Source: Cheiracanthium punctorium
Lineage: Eukaryota > Arthropoda > Arachnida > Araneae > Cheiracanthiidae
Assembly: GCA_038373885.1 (NCBI GenBank)
Contig: JAWZYV010000158.1
Location: forward strand, 284,683-348,682
DNA length: 64,000 bases
Reading direction: 5' to 3'
This document shows positions 32,198-44,654 of the stretch, in pieces. The position numbers and the translations under genes were made by a program. Position 1 is the stretch's first letter, and each line of letters starts with the position of its first letter. Below the pieces are notes generated by a model, which did no database searches, was not told the origin of the DNA, and worked only from the letters and a program-made list of their open reading frames with translations.

Positions 32198-34785
32198 CTA
32201 GCTATAGGCTCCGTTCATCGCACGCAATGAATAGATTTTTTATATTAGGGTTTGTTGTAATTACTATTTATGATAATAAATAGATATAGCAAAATGCTGT
32301 CGCATAAATATTATCTGTGTTCAATAATCATGTATATAGAATTTCATGGCGATCGTTTGAATGGTGAAAAGAGGATTCGGTGCAGCGCCATCTACTGTCA
32401 AAGTTATTGCGAAATGGATAGCATCAAAATATTCTCATGTTCAAATGTCTATGTGTATCAATTTTCATAGTAAACAATTTAAAGGTCAAGATACGCTTCA
32501 ACGCCATCTAGTGCCGAATGAAAATAATAATACGCTACAACGCCATCAATGGGCGAGTTATAGCAAAATGAATAATGCGAAAATATTCTCTGTTCAAATA
32601 TGTATGTATACCAATTTTCAGAGCGGTCAGTTGACCGATCAAGTTGATTGCTGCAGTGCCATCTAGTGGCGAGTTAAAGTAATAATGTGCTGCAGTGCCA
32701 TCTAGTGGCGAGTTAAAGTAATAATGTGCTGCAGTGCCATCTAGTGGTGAGCTACAGCCAAATGAATACGAAAAAAATATTCTCTCTGCTCATATGTGTA
32801 AACCAATTTTTAAGGTGATCAATCTTTAAGGTCGAACGGTTTTGAAATTGTAGCACTGCATCGCCATGTAGCGGCAAGTCATAGCAAAATGGATAGCGTA
32901 AAAGTATTCTCCCTGCTCAAATATCCGTGTGTACCAAGTTTCATCGAAATCAGTTAAACGGTATTTTCATAGCAAGCGGTTGAACGGTACAAAGGCGAGT
33001 TATAGCAAAACGGGTGCGGCGAAAATATTCTTCCTGTTCAAACATCTATGTATACGACTTTCCATGGCGATCAGTTGAATGGTACCGAAGTTATTGGTAT
33101 GAAGTAACATCTAATGGCAGCAAAGTTGAGGACGCCAAAATATTCTCCGTATTTAAGTATCTATCAATACCAGTTGAACATTCGTTATATACTGCAAGTT
33201 ATAGCAAAATGGATAACACGAAAATATTCTCCTGTTCTAGTATCTGTATATCAATTTTCATCGAGATCAATGGTGTGGTCAAGACGTTGGCGCGCTGTAT
33301 TGCCATTTAATGGTAAATTAAAGTAATAATGCGCTGCAGGGCCATCTAGTAGTGAGTAACAACTAAATGAATAGTTAGAGTATATTCTCCATGCTCAAAT
33401 GTGTAAGTATAAAATATGTATAGCGATCGGTCGAACGCTATAGAAGTTGATGCGCTGCAGAGCCATCTAGCGGCAAGTCATAGCAAATTGGATAGTGTAA
33501 AAATATTCTACATGTTCAAATATCCATGTGTACCAATTTTCATCAAAATCGCTTGAACGGTATTTTCATAGCATGCGGTTAAACGGAATGTAATTCGACG
33601 TTCTGCAGGGCCATCTAGCTTCAAGTTACAGCAAAACGGATAATGTAAAAGTATTCTACGTCCTCAAATATCCATGCGTACTAATTTTCATCAAAAACGG
33701 GTGAATGGTATTTTCATAGCAAGCGGCCCAACGGAATAGAATTCGACGCTCTGCAACGCCACCTAGCGGCAAGTTATGGCAAAATGGATTAAGTAAAAAT
33801 ATTCTCCGTGTTCAAATATCCATACGTACCAATTGTCGTCAAGATAGGTCAAACGGTATTTTCATAGCAAGCGGTTGAATAGAATTCGACATTCTGCAGC
33901 GCCACCTAGCAGCAAGCTAGAGGAAAATGGATAGCGTAAAAATATTCTCCATGTTCAAATATCCATGTGTACCAATTTTCATCAAAATCGCTTGAGCGGT
34001 ATTTTCATAGCACGCAGTTAAACGGAATATAATTTGACGTTCCGCAGCGCCATCTAGCGTCAAGTTACAGCAAAACGGTTAATGTAAAGCCGGATTCATA
34101 CTGGCCGTACCGCACCGCTAATGACGTCACGTGGCGGAGCAACACGGCACCCGCGCGGCGAGCGCCGAGGGTTTGCGCATTATCTGGTGAGAACAGATAT
34201 TCCGCAGCGACCGCAAAGCTACAGCCAATTACAGAAGAGCATTGGTGTATTTACTTGCGGCAAGGCAAGCTCGCCGCGAGGACAGCCAACGGTCCAAAAC
34301 GGCGAAACAGTACGGCATGGTTGCGATGCGGCGCGGCAGATATGAATCCACCTTTAAAGTATTGTACGTCCTCAAATATCCATGTGTACTAATTTTCATC
34401 AAAAACGGTTGAACGGTATTTTCATAGCAAACGGTACAACGGAATAGAATTTAACGCTCTGCAGCGCGACCTCGCGGCAAGTTATGGCAAAATGGATTGT
34501 GTAAAAATATGCTCCGTGTTCAAATATCCGTACGTACCAATTTTCGTCAAGATAGGTCAAACGGTATTTTCATAGCAAGCGGTTGAATGGAATTCGACGT
34601 TCTGCAGCGCCACCTAGCGGCGAGCTAGAGGAAATGGATAGCATAAAAACCTTCTCCTTGACAAAAGACTTAAGTATACCAAATTTCATGGTGATAGGTC
34701 AAACGGTTTTGGAGTTAATGTCATACAAACATGCATACAAACACACATACACATACCCACAAACATTCATTTTTATATATTTAGA
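32198..34785 (-). mobile_element. Helitron-like element with both termini
   Basis: On the minus strand it begins TCTAAATATATAAAAATGAA (A before the TC) at 34785 and ends with a decayed hairpin and CTAG at 32198-32201, followed by T. This matches the Helitron rule 5'-TC...CTRR-3' between A and T. The interior is an array of diverged units repeating every 140-155 bp, recognisable by AATAGAATTCGACGTTCTGC and GTACCAATTTTCATCAAAAT. No Rep or helicase frame was seen. A Harbinger-like MITE is nested at 34088-34354. Confidence 0.8.
34088..34354. mobile_element. Harbinger-like MITE, GC-rich
   Basis: 267 bp with imperfect inverted ends: AGCCGGATTCATACTGGCCG and, inward from the right, AAGGTGGATTCATATCTGCCG (positions 34334-34354). 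The 3-bp target duplication TAA lies at 34085-34087 and 34355-34357, typical of PIF/Harbinger. The host tandem unit is continuous without it. GC content is well above its surroundings. Its open frame (from 34121) has no family motif. Confidence 0.8.
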
Positions 34786-35108
34786 TTCTAATATATAAGT
34801 TTTAAAGTAAAGCATACTTAACGTTAAAAGTACACCTATGTCTTGTTAATTTTTTATGCAGTATTCCTGAGAAACCATTTTTTTTTTTTTTTTTTTTACT
34901 AGAATAGTGTGTCTTTTTCTGTACGTATATATGCATCAGATCTAGTTGAATATCACTCTATTCAATTTGCTTTGCACCTTGGGCATGCTTAGTGCGAGAG
35001 AATGCGCGGATCATTTATATTTTTTCAATTTGCTAATTAATTTTAAAATAATATTTGCATTTGTTTATATAATTATATACCTTTTACTGTCAATTTGTTT
35101 ATTTTTAG
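34786..35108 (+). other. End of intron 1
   Basis: AT-rich sequence with a T-run near 34880. It ends in a pyrimidine-rich tract and the acceptor TTTATTTTTAG at 35098-35108. No other feature. Confidence 0.7.
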
Positions 35109-35360
35109 CGGAGATCACACTGAAACTATTGAAGTTGAATTTGATCCAAGTATCATTTCGTACGAAGAACTGTTGAAACTTTTTTGGAAATTCCACAATC
35201 CTTGTAGCTGCCAAAAACGCCAGTACAGATCTGCTATATTCTTCATATCCGAGCTGCAAAAAGCTCTGGCTCTTAAAAGCAAGGAACAATACGAAGAAGA
35301 TAGCGACAAAACTGTGGCAACAGAAATACTTCCTCTCAATGTGTTTTATCAGGCGGAAGA
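35109..35360 (+). CDS. MsrA-like methionine sulfoxide reductase, exon 2
   Basis: Encodes residues 49-133. It has GDHTE, with Glu54 equivalent to the catalytic Glu of MsrA, then a stretch like the family's conserved segment (EFDP...SYEELLKLFWKFHNP), QYRSAI with Tyr88, and ends VFYQAEE. In canonical MsrA an Asp lies a few residues before QYRSAI (GNDxGTQYRSAI). Here the segment is shorter and reads CSCQKRQYRS, with no Asp and a CXC pair (Cys81, Cys83). The acceptor is TTTTTAG before 35109 and the donor GTAAGT at 35361. Codon 133 is split GA|G and completed by exon 3. Either a divergent MsrA clade or an altered reductase. Confidence 0.9.
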
Positions 35361-35836
35361 GTAAGTTGCAATTTCAGTATTGTATAAAGTTACTATTTTT
35401 TCTGAACCAACAATCAGGACACTTCTACACCGCAGAGTCGGGAGGGGTAAAACTTAATCCCGAACAACCCCCCCCCCCCTTCCCCAAGATTTTCTTTTTT
35501 TCCTACACATAATTTGATTTTCAACTTTTATGAGAAAAATGAGTTGAAAAAGATATAGCGAATATGCAAATAAAATAGGCCTATTATATAAACTTAGGTT
35601 TTAAATAATTTTATTTTTAATTTTTGGATAAATTTCTGAAATAGTTTGCTTTCTAATAATAACTTTAGTATCACCATCCACTGATTATATAGGTATGTAT
35701 TAATACATATTATAGAACGATCATTTTCATCAATAAAAGAAACCGGTGTTAAATAGAAGTAACAAAAACTTTGTAAATAACACAATCATTTTCAAGTGAA
35801 TTTATTCCCAATTTATTTTATATTTATTCATTTATT
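35361..35836 (+). other. Start of intron 2, nothing recognised
   Basis: Begins with donor GTAAGT. AT-rich, with a C-run near 35470. No gene or delimited element. Confidence 0.55.
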
Positions 35837-36480
35837 ACTTTCCGAACATGTACCATGTAAGGAAAGTATTGTAATCATGAAAAAAATCGACTTCGAGATT
35901 TTGGTGTATTTACACGTTTTGAGGTCTTCTGAATTCATTTATGCCTTTTTTACGAGATGTATGTATGTATGTGTGTGTGTATGTGAGTGAACACGATAGC
36001 TCCTAAACGGGGCATTCAATTGAGCTCAAATTTGGTAGATATGTTACAAACCACCGTCGCAAGACCGGTATTGATTTTGGTGTGTATAGGACTTATAGTT
36101 TTTCTACAGGGCTACGACAAAGATTTCTTTTACATTATGGCCTATGGGGGGAAATTCTTGAAAGTGCGCTAGCGTTTAAACGGTACATTCGATTGAGCTC
36201 AAATTGGGTATACATGTTATAAACCACCATCGTAAGACCGGTATTGATTTTGTTGCGTATAGGGCTTATAGTTTTTCTACAGGGATACGACAAAGATTTC
36301 TTTGACATTAAGGCGTATGGGGAGAAATTCTTGAAAGTGCGCTAGTGTTTAAACGGCGCATTCGATTGAGCTCCAATTTGATATATATGTTTGAATTATT
36401 CATCGATTAAAATTAATTTAAAGGCTTGGTAATGATCTTAATCGTAAGTGTTCGGAAAGTCAAGTGGGGTCACTCCAGAT
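35837..36480 (+). mobile_element. Non-autonomous repeat element with 173-bp tandem units
   Basis: The word CATTCRATTGAGCTCAAAT recurs at 36013, 36186 and 36359, a period of exactly 173 bp. A TG-rich stretch lies at 35958-35985. The outer sequence has ACTTTCCGAACATG at 35837 and its inverse GTGTTCGGAAAGT near 36448. The same outer motif appears at 63820. Distantly similar, in reverse, to the units at 46.8-47.3 kb. Architecture is Helitron/Helentron-like; the class is inferred. No coding. Confidence 0.65.
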
Positions 36481-38600
36481 TTTTTTTCATAAAGCAAGAC
36501 TTTGGCGAGACAGGAATGGAAAAGCGGGACATTTTAGGGTCCTGTGGGGACATCAGGACATATAGGTAAAAATCAGGACTGTCCCGCCAAAAGCAGGACG
36601 TCTAGTCACTTTAGTATTGCAATTATAAAGGTCAAATGAAAGTGGCTCTTCAGGTGGTTTGAGAAATGGATTAATGGTATTAATATAAATTAGCATAGCA
36701 TACAAAAGAAAGAGGTAATATATGCGTAACAAGTAGGCTAGACAAAGTCACATTGTAGGTTGAAACAATTGTCCCAGAGGTGAACGAGATGATGAAAATC
36801 CGGGTGAGAAATTCGGGGGAAAAGACAACCTTTGATGCAGTACTAGCAGCTGCCCGCCCATCACCCACGGGAGATCCCCCCCCCCTAAAATGAGCTAGTC
36901 ATAGGGTCTGATTATGATAAACCGGGTTGAGGAGCAGTTGGACTCCATGGTATCCTTGTCCTGCCCCCCCCCTATTGAAAATCCTGGCTACGCGACGCCC
37001 TTGAATATAGATTGTAAAGGAAGGAATATGAATCGCCCCCGCTGCAATGATAAAAAAGGACATGGGGCTTGCCACTGTAATGGAAAAAAAAAAAAAAAAA
37101 AAAAAAAAAACGAACACGGCACCTGATTGTGTACAGAGGTTACCGGGAATTGGATGTGGCTAGGCTTCGCCTCTTCTACCTGTCCGTGTACTAACAGTCA
37201 TTTATCGCTAATACCTACGCAACTACTAAAAACAAATGTGTCCAGTCGTCGGTATAATAACCAGTCTTCTCTCTTTCACTCGTCCTGTCTCTCATTTATT
37301 TCACCCTGCCTGACGTCAGAAGAAAATTCTCCCTCCGAAGTTCCTTCCAGAATAGATTTTTATTTTCTCGAGATCTTTTCAAAAATCTACATATTTCTGC
37401 ATGGTTGAAAATTTAAAAGAGGGCGATATAAATGTTTTATCAGTGGTAAAAGGATAGAAACATTTTGACGGTTAGATTTTTCGATGCAACAGTTTCAATT
37501 TCAAACTGCAAAAATTTACCTGAAAAGTGATCTCCCTTTTAAAAATTCTTAAAAACCTGCAAATTTAAGTACGATTTGTTAGCAATTTATTTGAAAAAGA
37601 AAACTCAGTAGTTTCTGATGATATGAGAAATATAGTTTTCAGGCGAAATTTTAGCTCGTATTAGCGCAAATGAGCGAAAAATAGCCGAAAACAGGACAAA
37701 ACATTAAAAAAAAAAAAGATGTAGTTTTGTAGATGTAGATGTAGTAAATAATGTAGTTTAATAATTAAGAGTCTTCAAATTCCTTAACTGTTGCACTGAT
37801 CGCTAATACGTTCACTTTCGTTTTCATCTTGTTCCTTTTGAAGTGTTGAAACTTGAGCATAACTCCTAGAGACCAGGGCCTTTGCTAAAGGGGTGATCCC
37901 TCCCCCCCCAAACACTCCCAAAATTCTATTAAACGTGGCAAAATTAGATACCTAGTTGGCAAAATTGGTGAAACAATTTTAACGAAAACGATAATTTACT
38001 TTCTGTTTCTGGTACACTTAGCAAAATTACGCAAATCTGTTGGTTCTTCCCCCCCTCCCCCGAAATTTTTTTCTGGGTACGGCCCTGGCCGTGTTTATCT
38101 TTCTTGTTTCATAAAACACATATTTGGAATTGAAATCTGTATTAAAATCTCCTGCTAACTCTATTTTACAATCTACGCCAGGCATTTTCTAACTATACTT
38201 TTCTAGTTTCTAGAAAAATTCGGAAGCTATCGCCAAGCTTGGTTCAGTTTTGAAGTTATTTTTTGGCAGCAAACTTGGCAATCAATTAGCAAAATGCCAA
38301 ACCTTGTGCGACTTTCAAGATTTTAATCTCCCTCCCACCTCCGCATTATCTGGTGAACACATTTGAAAAGATCTTCACCGTGACAGTTCATGTCTACAAA
38401 ACCTGTCTACAAAGTCGCATAGACAAAAATATGGGCATGAACGAAATAGCACCCTAGTGCTAATAATTAAAATTTTTAATTTTTCGGCATTAGCTTTCTC
38501 TTGTCCAATTTAGTCAATGTGTCAAATTCGGTCCAGATCCGACGAACGGTCTAGACGCCTATAGCGAACAAACAGACAGACAAGATTCCTCTTTTATATA
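36481..38600 (+). other. Intron 2 sequence with minor repeats
   Basis: Contains a partial hAT-MITE end (GAAAATCCTGGCTACGCGAC, near 36978), a 27-A run at 37084-37110, and a C/G-run-rich segment at about 37877-38092. That segment is bounded by CAGGGCCTTTGCTAAAGG and CTGGGTACGGCCCTG and looks like another hAT-type MITE without a clear target duplication. No gene recognised. Confidence 0.5.
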
Positions 38601-39265
38601 CAGGGTGATTCGCTACCAGACTGAAAAACTTGCAAGGATTTAGGAGGTACACATACGGTTCAGAATCGCATAGCAATGCGGGGTCGGAAACGTCGTCTTC
38701 ATTACCTCTTAATAATCACTTTAAGAGTGTTCAAGTGATAGTAAACTTTCCGACCATGGTTTTTCAAAAACCGCTCCCTCTTTCACCGATTGCACTTCAT
38801 AAAAATTGTTATTTCAAACTTGTTACTTCCATTTCATTTATGAAATTGTCCGAGGAAAGCTCATTGTTTATGAAACTTGGTTAAGAAATTAGACGCACAC
38901 TTCAACACTTCTTCCAAGGCGATTATTAACAGGTACGTGAAGACGACGTTTCCGACCCCGCATTGCTGTGTGATTCTGAACCGTCTCTGCAGGGCCGTCG
39001 CGGATGTGTCAGGCGCCTTTGTACAAACACCGATTTAGTGCCGCTACAGAAAGAAAATTTCAATTTTCGAAACTATAGTATCATTTTACTATTCCATGTA
39101 CTTATTCAGTTAGAAAATATCATAATTAAACCGAGTCTTGGGAGGTGAACCCCTTTAAATATTCAGTTTTTGAAACAAAAATATGATTTTACAGTGCCAT
39201 AGTAGTATTCACTAGAGAATATACGGCATTGCTCGACTGTAGGGTTGTCCGATGGAATCCGGCAC

Positions 39266-39423
39266 CAAGGACGTACCCAGGGGGGTGGTCCAGGGGGTCC
39301 GGACCCCCTCCGAAATTTCAGTTTTTGTAAGCAAAATAATAATGATGAAGTTTTGTTGTATAAAATTCTGCCTTTTTCACTGTTTGGACCCCCCTCCGAA
39401 ATTTTTTTCTGGGTACGTCCCTG
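39266..39423. mobile_element. hAT MITE, CAAGGACGTACCC ends
   Basis: 158 bp, ends CAAGGACGTACCCAGGGG / CTGGGTACGTCCCTG. Perfect 8-bp duplication TCCGGCAC at 39258-39265 and 39424-39431. A relative lies at 56244-56396. Confidence 0.92.
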
Positions 39424-40809
39424 TCCGGCACCGCCGAAAACTCATCCGGTACATGCGGTATATGTGCTCGTGAAGTAGTGGAACCAAAATCACTGTGGTT
39501 GGTAGCTAACAGTTACCATGGGTGCGGAAATCAGATTTGCTTCCATCTAGACTAGTCTTTTGCAGAGTTCTAGTGATTTGGAATTCATTAAGTTCAAGCG
39601 CGGACTTGGGAGGTATCCTTCAAGGGGCTGCCTGTTCTTTACACCCCCTCCAAAAAAAAGGGGGACGAAAGAAGGGGGAGGGGAGAATAAAGGGCATTTA
39701 TTTCAGCAATAATTATAGAACACTGCCATAATATTTAACGAGTGAATGCGCTTCACAACAAGCAGAAAGCTCACTTAGGTATAACGTTTCCGATTTACAC
39801 ATAGACACCAGGACTTTGATTCAAAAGTAATGAGACATACTTAAGTCTAAATAAAAAGCATGACAATATTTTAATTTTACATATGCACTGTTTGTTTATA
39901 AATAAAGCAATATAACACACGGAAAACTACAAACGACAAGTTTTAACATAATAATTCCAAAAATGTCCATATTATTTAGAAGCATCGATTATTGAAGCTT
40001 TTTGTTTATCCAGATTTACATAAGACAGGTTTGAAATTCAAGTGACCGTTTACAGCGTGGAAGATAATGGCAGATGATTATTATATATTTAATTTCAAGA
40101 AAAGTAGATGTTTTAATAAAAAGTCAAACATTTCAAAGGGATGAATAATGTAACATTGACAACTCAAATGGAAAGTGCAGTATCTCTTATTGCAACAGGA
40201 TGGGAAAATGGAACAAAAAAAAGTAAAAAGAACATGGGTTGTGCATTTTATTCAATTAAATTCTGAGTTTTGTTTTGAATGTAAAATACTTGGAAAAAGG
40301 AAAAAAAAAAAAACACTTTTCTACTACAGAATTTAAAATTTTGCGCACTGTTCAAAATGTTTTCAAAGTCATGACAATGCATTAATAAAATGTTTAAAAG
40401 CATGGTCCAAAATAAAAATACGTATGATTAAAAATTATGGCTCTATCAATAAAAACGAAATAAAATTCGTTTAATGTTGATGAAAAAACCGTTGTAGGTC
40501 AACTGTTGAATTAGATCTTTCTAAAATTATAAAACAGTTTGCACAAAGAAAACCAAGAAAGTTGCATTATAATATCTAAAATTCTTTTAAAAAATTAATA
40601 TCCTTAAAAGGGTACTAAAATTTTGCTTTCATATCTAAAATTTGTTAATATACCAGAAAAATATATTCCCAGTAAAAATATTTCTTCGTAAGAGTATAAA
40701 AAACTTAAAATCACAATAACAAATTTAATTATTTGATAATTATGGCTGGTATTGCTTGGAATAAGTTGGTTTAGTTAGATATTTTTTTTAAAAGGAAGCA
40801 ATAGTATTA

Positions 40810-41180
40810 TCTATAGGTGAAATTTTTCTAGCTTTTGCACTAGCAAACCATTCAATTACATTACTTATGCCTACTTTATCTAATTCTTGATATTTTATTG
40901 AAATGATTAATAAATTTGGCACCCGTTCTTGGCTCATTTATGATAGTAAATAATTTTTTAATAATTTTTAATTTTGAAAACCTTTTTCCTTCGGAAGCGA
41001 TTGTAACTGGAAGTGATAAATATATTCATAAAGGGATTGCGGATTGCGGTATTTGAAAAACATTTTAACGATGTTAGTTCTTCGAAAAGAAATTTACCAT
41101 CTATATCATCAATTAATTTTAAATGCAAGTCTTTGAAATGTTTTAAGATTTCTTTTTCACCCCAATCAGACAGCATGTTT
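40810..41180 (-). pseudogene. hAT transposase C-terminal fragment
   Basis: On the minus strand one frame (from 41176) gives DLHLKLIDDIDGKFLFEEL. After a frameshift another frame gives LPVTIASEGKRFSKLKIIKK, then a third WFASAKARKISP. These match in order the C-terminal dimerisation region of ZMYM/hAT-type transposases (ElhLxxL, LPVTxASxERSFSKLKLIKN, FAxxKARK). At least two frame changes and stop codons break it. Function is certainly lost. Confidence 0.75.
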
Positions 41181-43741
41181 ATTTGTGATATTAAGTATAA
41201 ACTATAAACATATTATTATATTTCTCTAAAATTTCGGAAGAAATTATTGAAGTAACAAGATTATTTATGACAAATTTATATAACAATAATCCTTCGAATT
41301 ACCTTGCTCAATCACCTATTGTAGCACTTCCTTTGTTTAATGCGACAGAAACTGTCAGTTTAACCCTTTCTTTGGCATAGTTCACATAAGAGAAGGCGTA
41401 ATTAGTGGTGAATACATAGGTTTGTTTCAAAAATATAAAAAGTGTATTTCAAAATGAATTATTCAAATGTCAATAAAATTAGTTATTACTTTATTTTACA
41501 ATTGTATCCACCATGCTACTCCTTACTTCTTTATAAAAAGTGTAGTTGTAAATAGGACGAAAATAATTTGCTACTCTAGTTACGATTGGGGAAAAGTAAA
41601 TTAAATAGTAATTACATTAATTTTTAGTGCAGTCACGAATATAAAAAAAAATTAGTGTTAAAAGGGCTAATTTTAGTGAAGAAGCTTATTTGACCTTAAC
41701 AAGTTGTACATTAAAGCAAACTTTTACCCTAAAGCAATGTAATCAGTTTTAGTTTGGTCTAATTTTTAAAAAAGCTTATTTTACCTATACAAAATACATA
41801 ATAAAACAAAATATTACCCTTTAGGATTTATTTATTTTTTATTTTTGGGTGGGGGAAGTGCAGCACTGATTGAATATGTAATGTAAAATACTGCCTGAAT
41901 CAAAAATTATTTAAATATAGCTTGACTTGTTAAATTGCTGATCAGTAGTGGATTCAGAAATGCTTGAAGGAGGGAAGAGATAAGTATCACAAAGAATTTT
42001 TCCATTGTTGGGTCATCCCGCCCAATTCATTTTCATTCTTGAATCCAGGTTTATTCTGTTTCCTCTCATCATTGAAAAGATGCAATGGTGAAGTCTCCCC
42101 TTTTGTGACCAGTGTTGCTTCCCAGCATGAGTCTTTATATGCTGCCAACGATTTCGCAATTGCTGGGTCTGGGTTCCGGCGGAGCATTTAATAACCCATG
42201 TCGGGAAGCAACAGTGGTTACAGGAGGAGAGCTGCATCTCTTCAATGATGAGAGCAGACAGAATAAAACTGGGTTGAAAAGTGGGTTAAACTCCCCAGCA
42301 ACTCTGCAAATTTTTAAAGTTGCTCGGAGGAAGAGAGATCTCCCTCCCTTGGTTCCCGTATTTTGGATTCCAATTAATGTGTAATACAAATAAAATAGAT
42401 TGTATTTATGTATTTTAGAAAATAATTAACATTTAAACGCAAATTCATGTTACTTTTCTGTTAGGTTGGTAAAGCATTTTAAATTTTGAGACCCACGCAA
42501 GAATGCCTATACTAGTGTTTCTATGAGGGAAATGCTCTTATCAGGCTGTAAAATACTACAGACTGTCCTTGTACTAAAACAATACAAACTTCAGACTGTC
42601 CTGTACTTAAAAAAAAAATAACTTCAGAAACACCCAAGGAAAGGGCAGGATCTACCTTTCTATATAAGCACCCATTTACGTACCAGGCAACTTCGATTAG
42701 AAACAAATATATAATTTATTTCTCTTTGCGCCCCCCTTTTGGGTCCATGTCCGCCCCTCCCTTGGCAGATCGCCCTAGTGTAGCGTTGCCGTAATCACAC
42801 ACAACTTGGGTCCATGTCCATTCCCAGATTTGTATTTGACATCATGGACTCCCGGATCGCCTCTCCCCAAGCCGTTGGTATAGTGATTTAGTGTACTGAA
42901 CTTTTTTGTATTATTTTACTAGTGAAGTGTGGGAAAGCCCAAGATGAGCCCTCCCATCAACAAATGCAACAGTGCTTCTCTCTACAACATCTTACCCCTC
43001 GTTTACACTCAGCCCACTTTCACGGCAGCGAGCCGGAGAAATGGTAGTAACAGTAGTGTAAACACCTCTCTCGTCCTGCTCATGCCGTGACCTTTCTTGC
43101 TGACCTCTTTGCCCGACACGATACCCCTTCAGGGGACTTTTAAGGGAGGAGGAGGGAAGTAAAGTAGAAAACTACATACAGGAGAAGGCGAGTACAGCTG
43201 AAAGTAAACGTTCACTACTTTGGGAGCTGATGTAGAAGTATTTCCTGGAATAAAGCTGCAGCGAGAGAAGAAGTGGGAATGGCTGAATGTAAATGGGGCA
43301 TTATGACCTCAGGCAGACACCCATGATGGGAAGGAATCTGAAAACGATAGTCCGTATCATCACCATAGTAAGTATGGTATCACATATCACTAAATTTCAC
43401 CTTGTGGATAGCACTGAAAGACAAGTTTGAGGAAACTCGGAGAAGGTTTTTGTCTAAGGGATGGGGTGGGGGGGGGCGAGGATGCTAACAAAACAGTGCT
43501 GTATACAAGAACTTGTAAGATGAAATCTTGCAAAAACATTGTAGAAGGGCATTTCAACGGAGAATGTCCTTTCCTAGGTGTCTGCAATATAAACTTAAAC
43601 AAAAAATGTTTATTTTTTCGTTTTTTTTTTCCCCGAAAAATGTTAATTTTTCGCTAAACTCTTCTTCAGTCGTTTCGGCGCCCCCTTTACCTTGGCGCCT
43701 TTGTGAGGAGCACAACCTGCATACCCGCTAGCGACGGGCCT
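41181..43741. other. Remaining interior of the hAT relic
   Basis: AT-rich to about 41900, then a segment (41990-42370) with inverted words around AAGCAACACTGG/CCAGTGTTGCTT and ATGATGAGAG-type repeats. Unremarkable sequence follows to the right terminus. No coding motif seen. Confidence 0.45.
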
Positions 43742-43801
43742 GCCGTCTCTGTATCCCCTACACCCCCTGCAAGTTTGTCAGTCTGGTAGCGAATCACCCT
43801 G

Positions 43802-44654
43802 TATATAGATTGTGCGTAGCCTTACTTTGCACATAGACATTTCCTACGCTATTTTGCGCGTGATAACTCGCCAAATCCTTCTCAAGAGACCTTCGCGAAA
43901 TAGCGGAGGAAATGCCTATGAGCAAAGAAAGTGCGTAAACAGTACTGCATGAAAGGTTCTACCTTTCCCCGGAGCTTCTCACTCAGGGTATCCATCATTT
44001 CGTTAACCTGTGTGATACTTGTTTCAACCTGTTTTGTTTAACCTATCTGTTACGCCTGTATTACCTCTTTCTTTTGCGTACTAATTTATATTAACATCAT
44101 TAAACCATTTCTCAAAACCGCCTGTAGTGCCACTTTCAATTGGGCGACCCTTACACCTTTTTCGCATTTTGCAAAGTTAATGAAATAAACTGCTTCAAGT
44201 CCTCAACACGATGAACAGTGTAAGAGAATAAACATCTATATTCCTCAACTCCGGATATAGTGAACTTTCGGCTATAGTGGGCGCATTTCATTAGTTCCGA
44301 TTTAGATGCGTTAGAAATATTCAGAGCCTTTTTCGGTTTTAGTGAACCATGACTTCGGTTACAATGAAATTAAAAAGTTCTGGACGACAGAGGTGATGTT
44401 GTTCGATTCCTTACGAAGAGTGTCTTTGTGTTTGAGTAGAGAGGAAGAGATTATCAAGCACCTGTTGCGAAATACAGGTGAATTGCCTATGTCTAGGCTA
44501 ACTTAAGCCGGAGGGAGTCATATTTTTTTTTTCATTGCTGTAATGCCCATTATGGAAGCGAAACAAACCAGCTTCTTTCCCAGGGACATATAAAAAAAAC
44601 TTCCCGAATTTTCAACCTGAACTGTACTTTGGATAATAATAACTTCTTATCTTT
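43802..44654 (+). other. Intron 2 sequence, nothing recognised
   Basis: Mixed sequence with no open frame of note. The words CGGATATAGTGAACTTTCGG (44253) and GGTTTTAGTGAACC (44335) hint at a decayed pogo-type repeat. Confidence 0.45.

Larger units (their letters stand above)
38990..43742 (-). mobile_element. hAT element relic, CAGGGCCGTCGC ends
   Basis: 4753 bp with inverted ends CAGGGCCGTCGC / GCGACGGGCCTG, and CCGTCTCTG repeated at 38981-38989 and 43743-43751 (8 or 9 bp). It carries fragments of a hAT transposase on the minus strand (40810-41180), so it derives from an autonomous element. A MITE at 39266 is nested. The remainder is AT-rich, with no other recognisable frame. Confidence 0.82.
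38601..43801. mobile_element. TA-flanked MITE split by a 4.75-kb hAT
   Basis: Left end CAGGGTGATTCGCTACCAGA and right end inverse TCTGGTAGCGAATCACCCTG, flanked by TATATA on both sides (TA duplication). The MITE proper is 38601-38989 plus about 43752-43801. It carries CAGAATCGCATAGCAATGCG in inverted arms. A second copy starts at 48079. Tc1/mariner-like by its TA target. Confidence 0.8.

Noticed and set aside
34121..34345. 74-codon GC-rich open frame
   Set aside because: Entirely inside the Harbinger-like MITE; frame arises from GC-rich terminal sequence.
32198..34785. Tandem array tested as a CRISPR array
   Set aside because: Units diverge throughout, with no short identical repeats and unique spacers; ends are Helitron-like.
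42013..42389. Overlapping frames on both strands
   Set aside because: Frames on both strands stem from an internally repetitive segment; none has a family motif.
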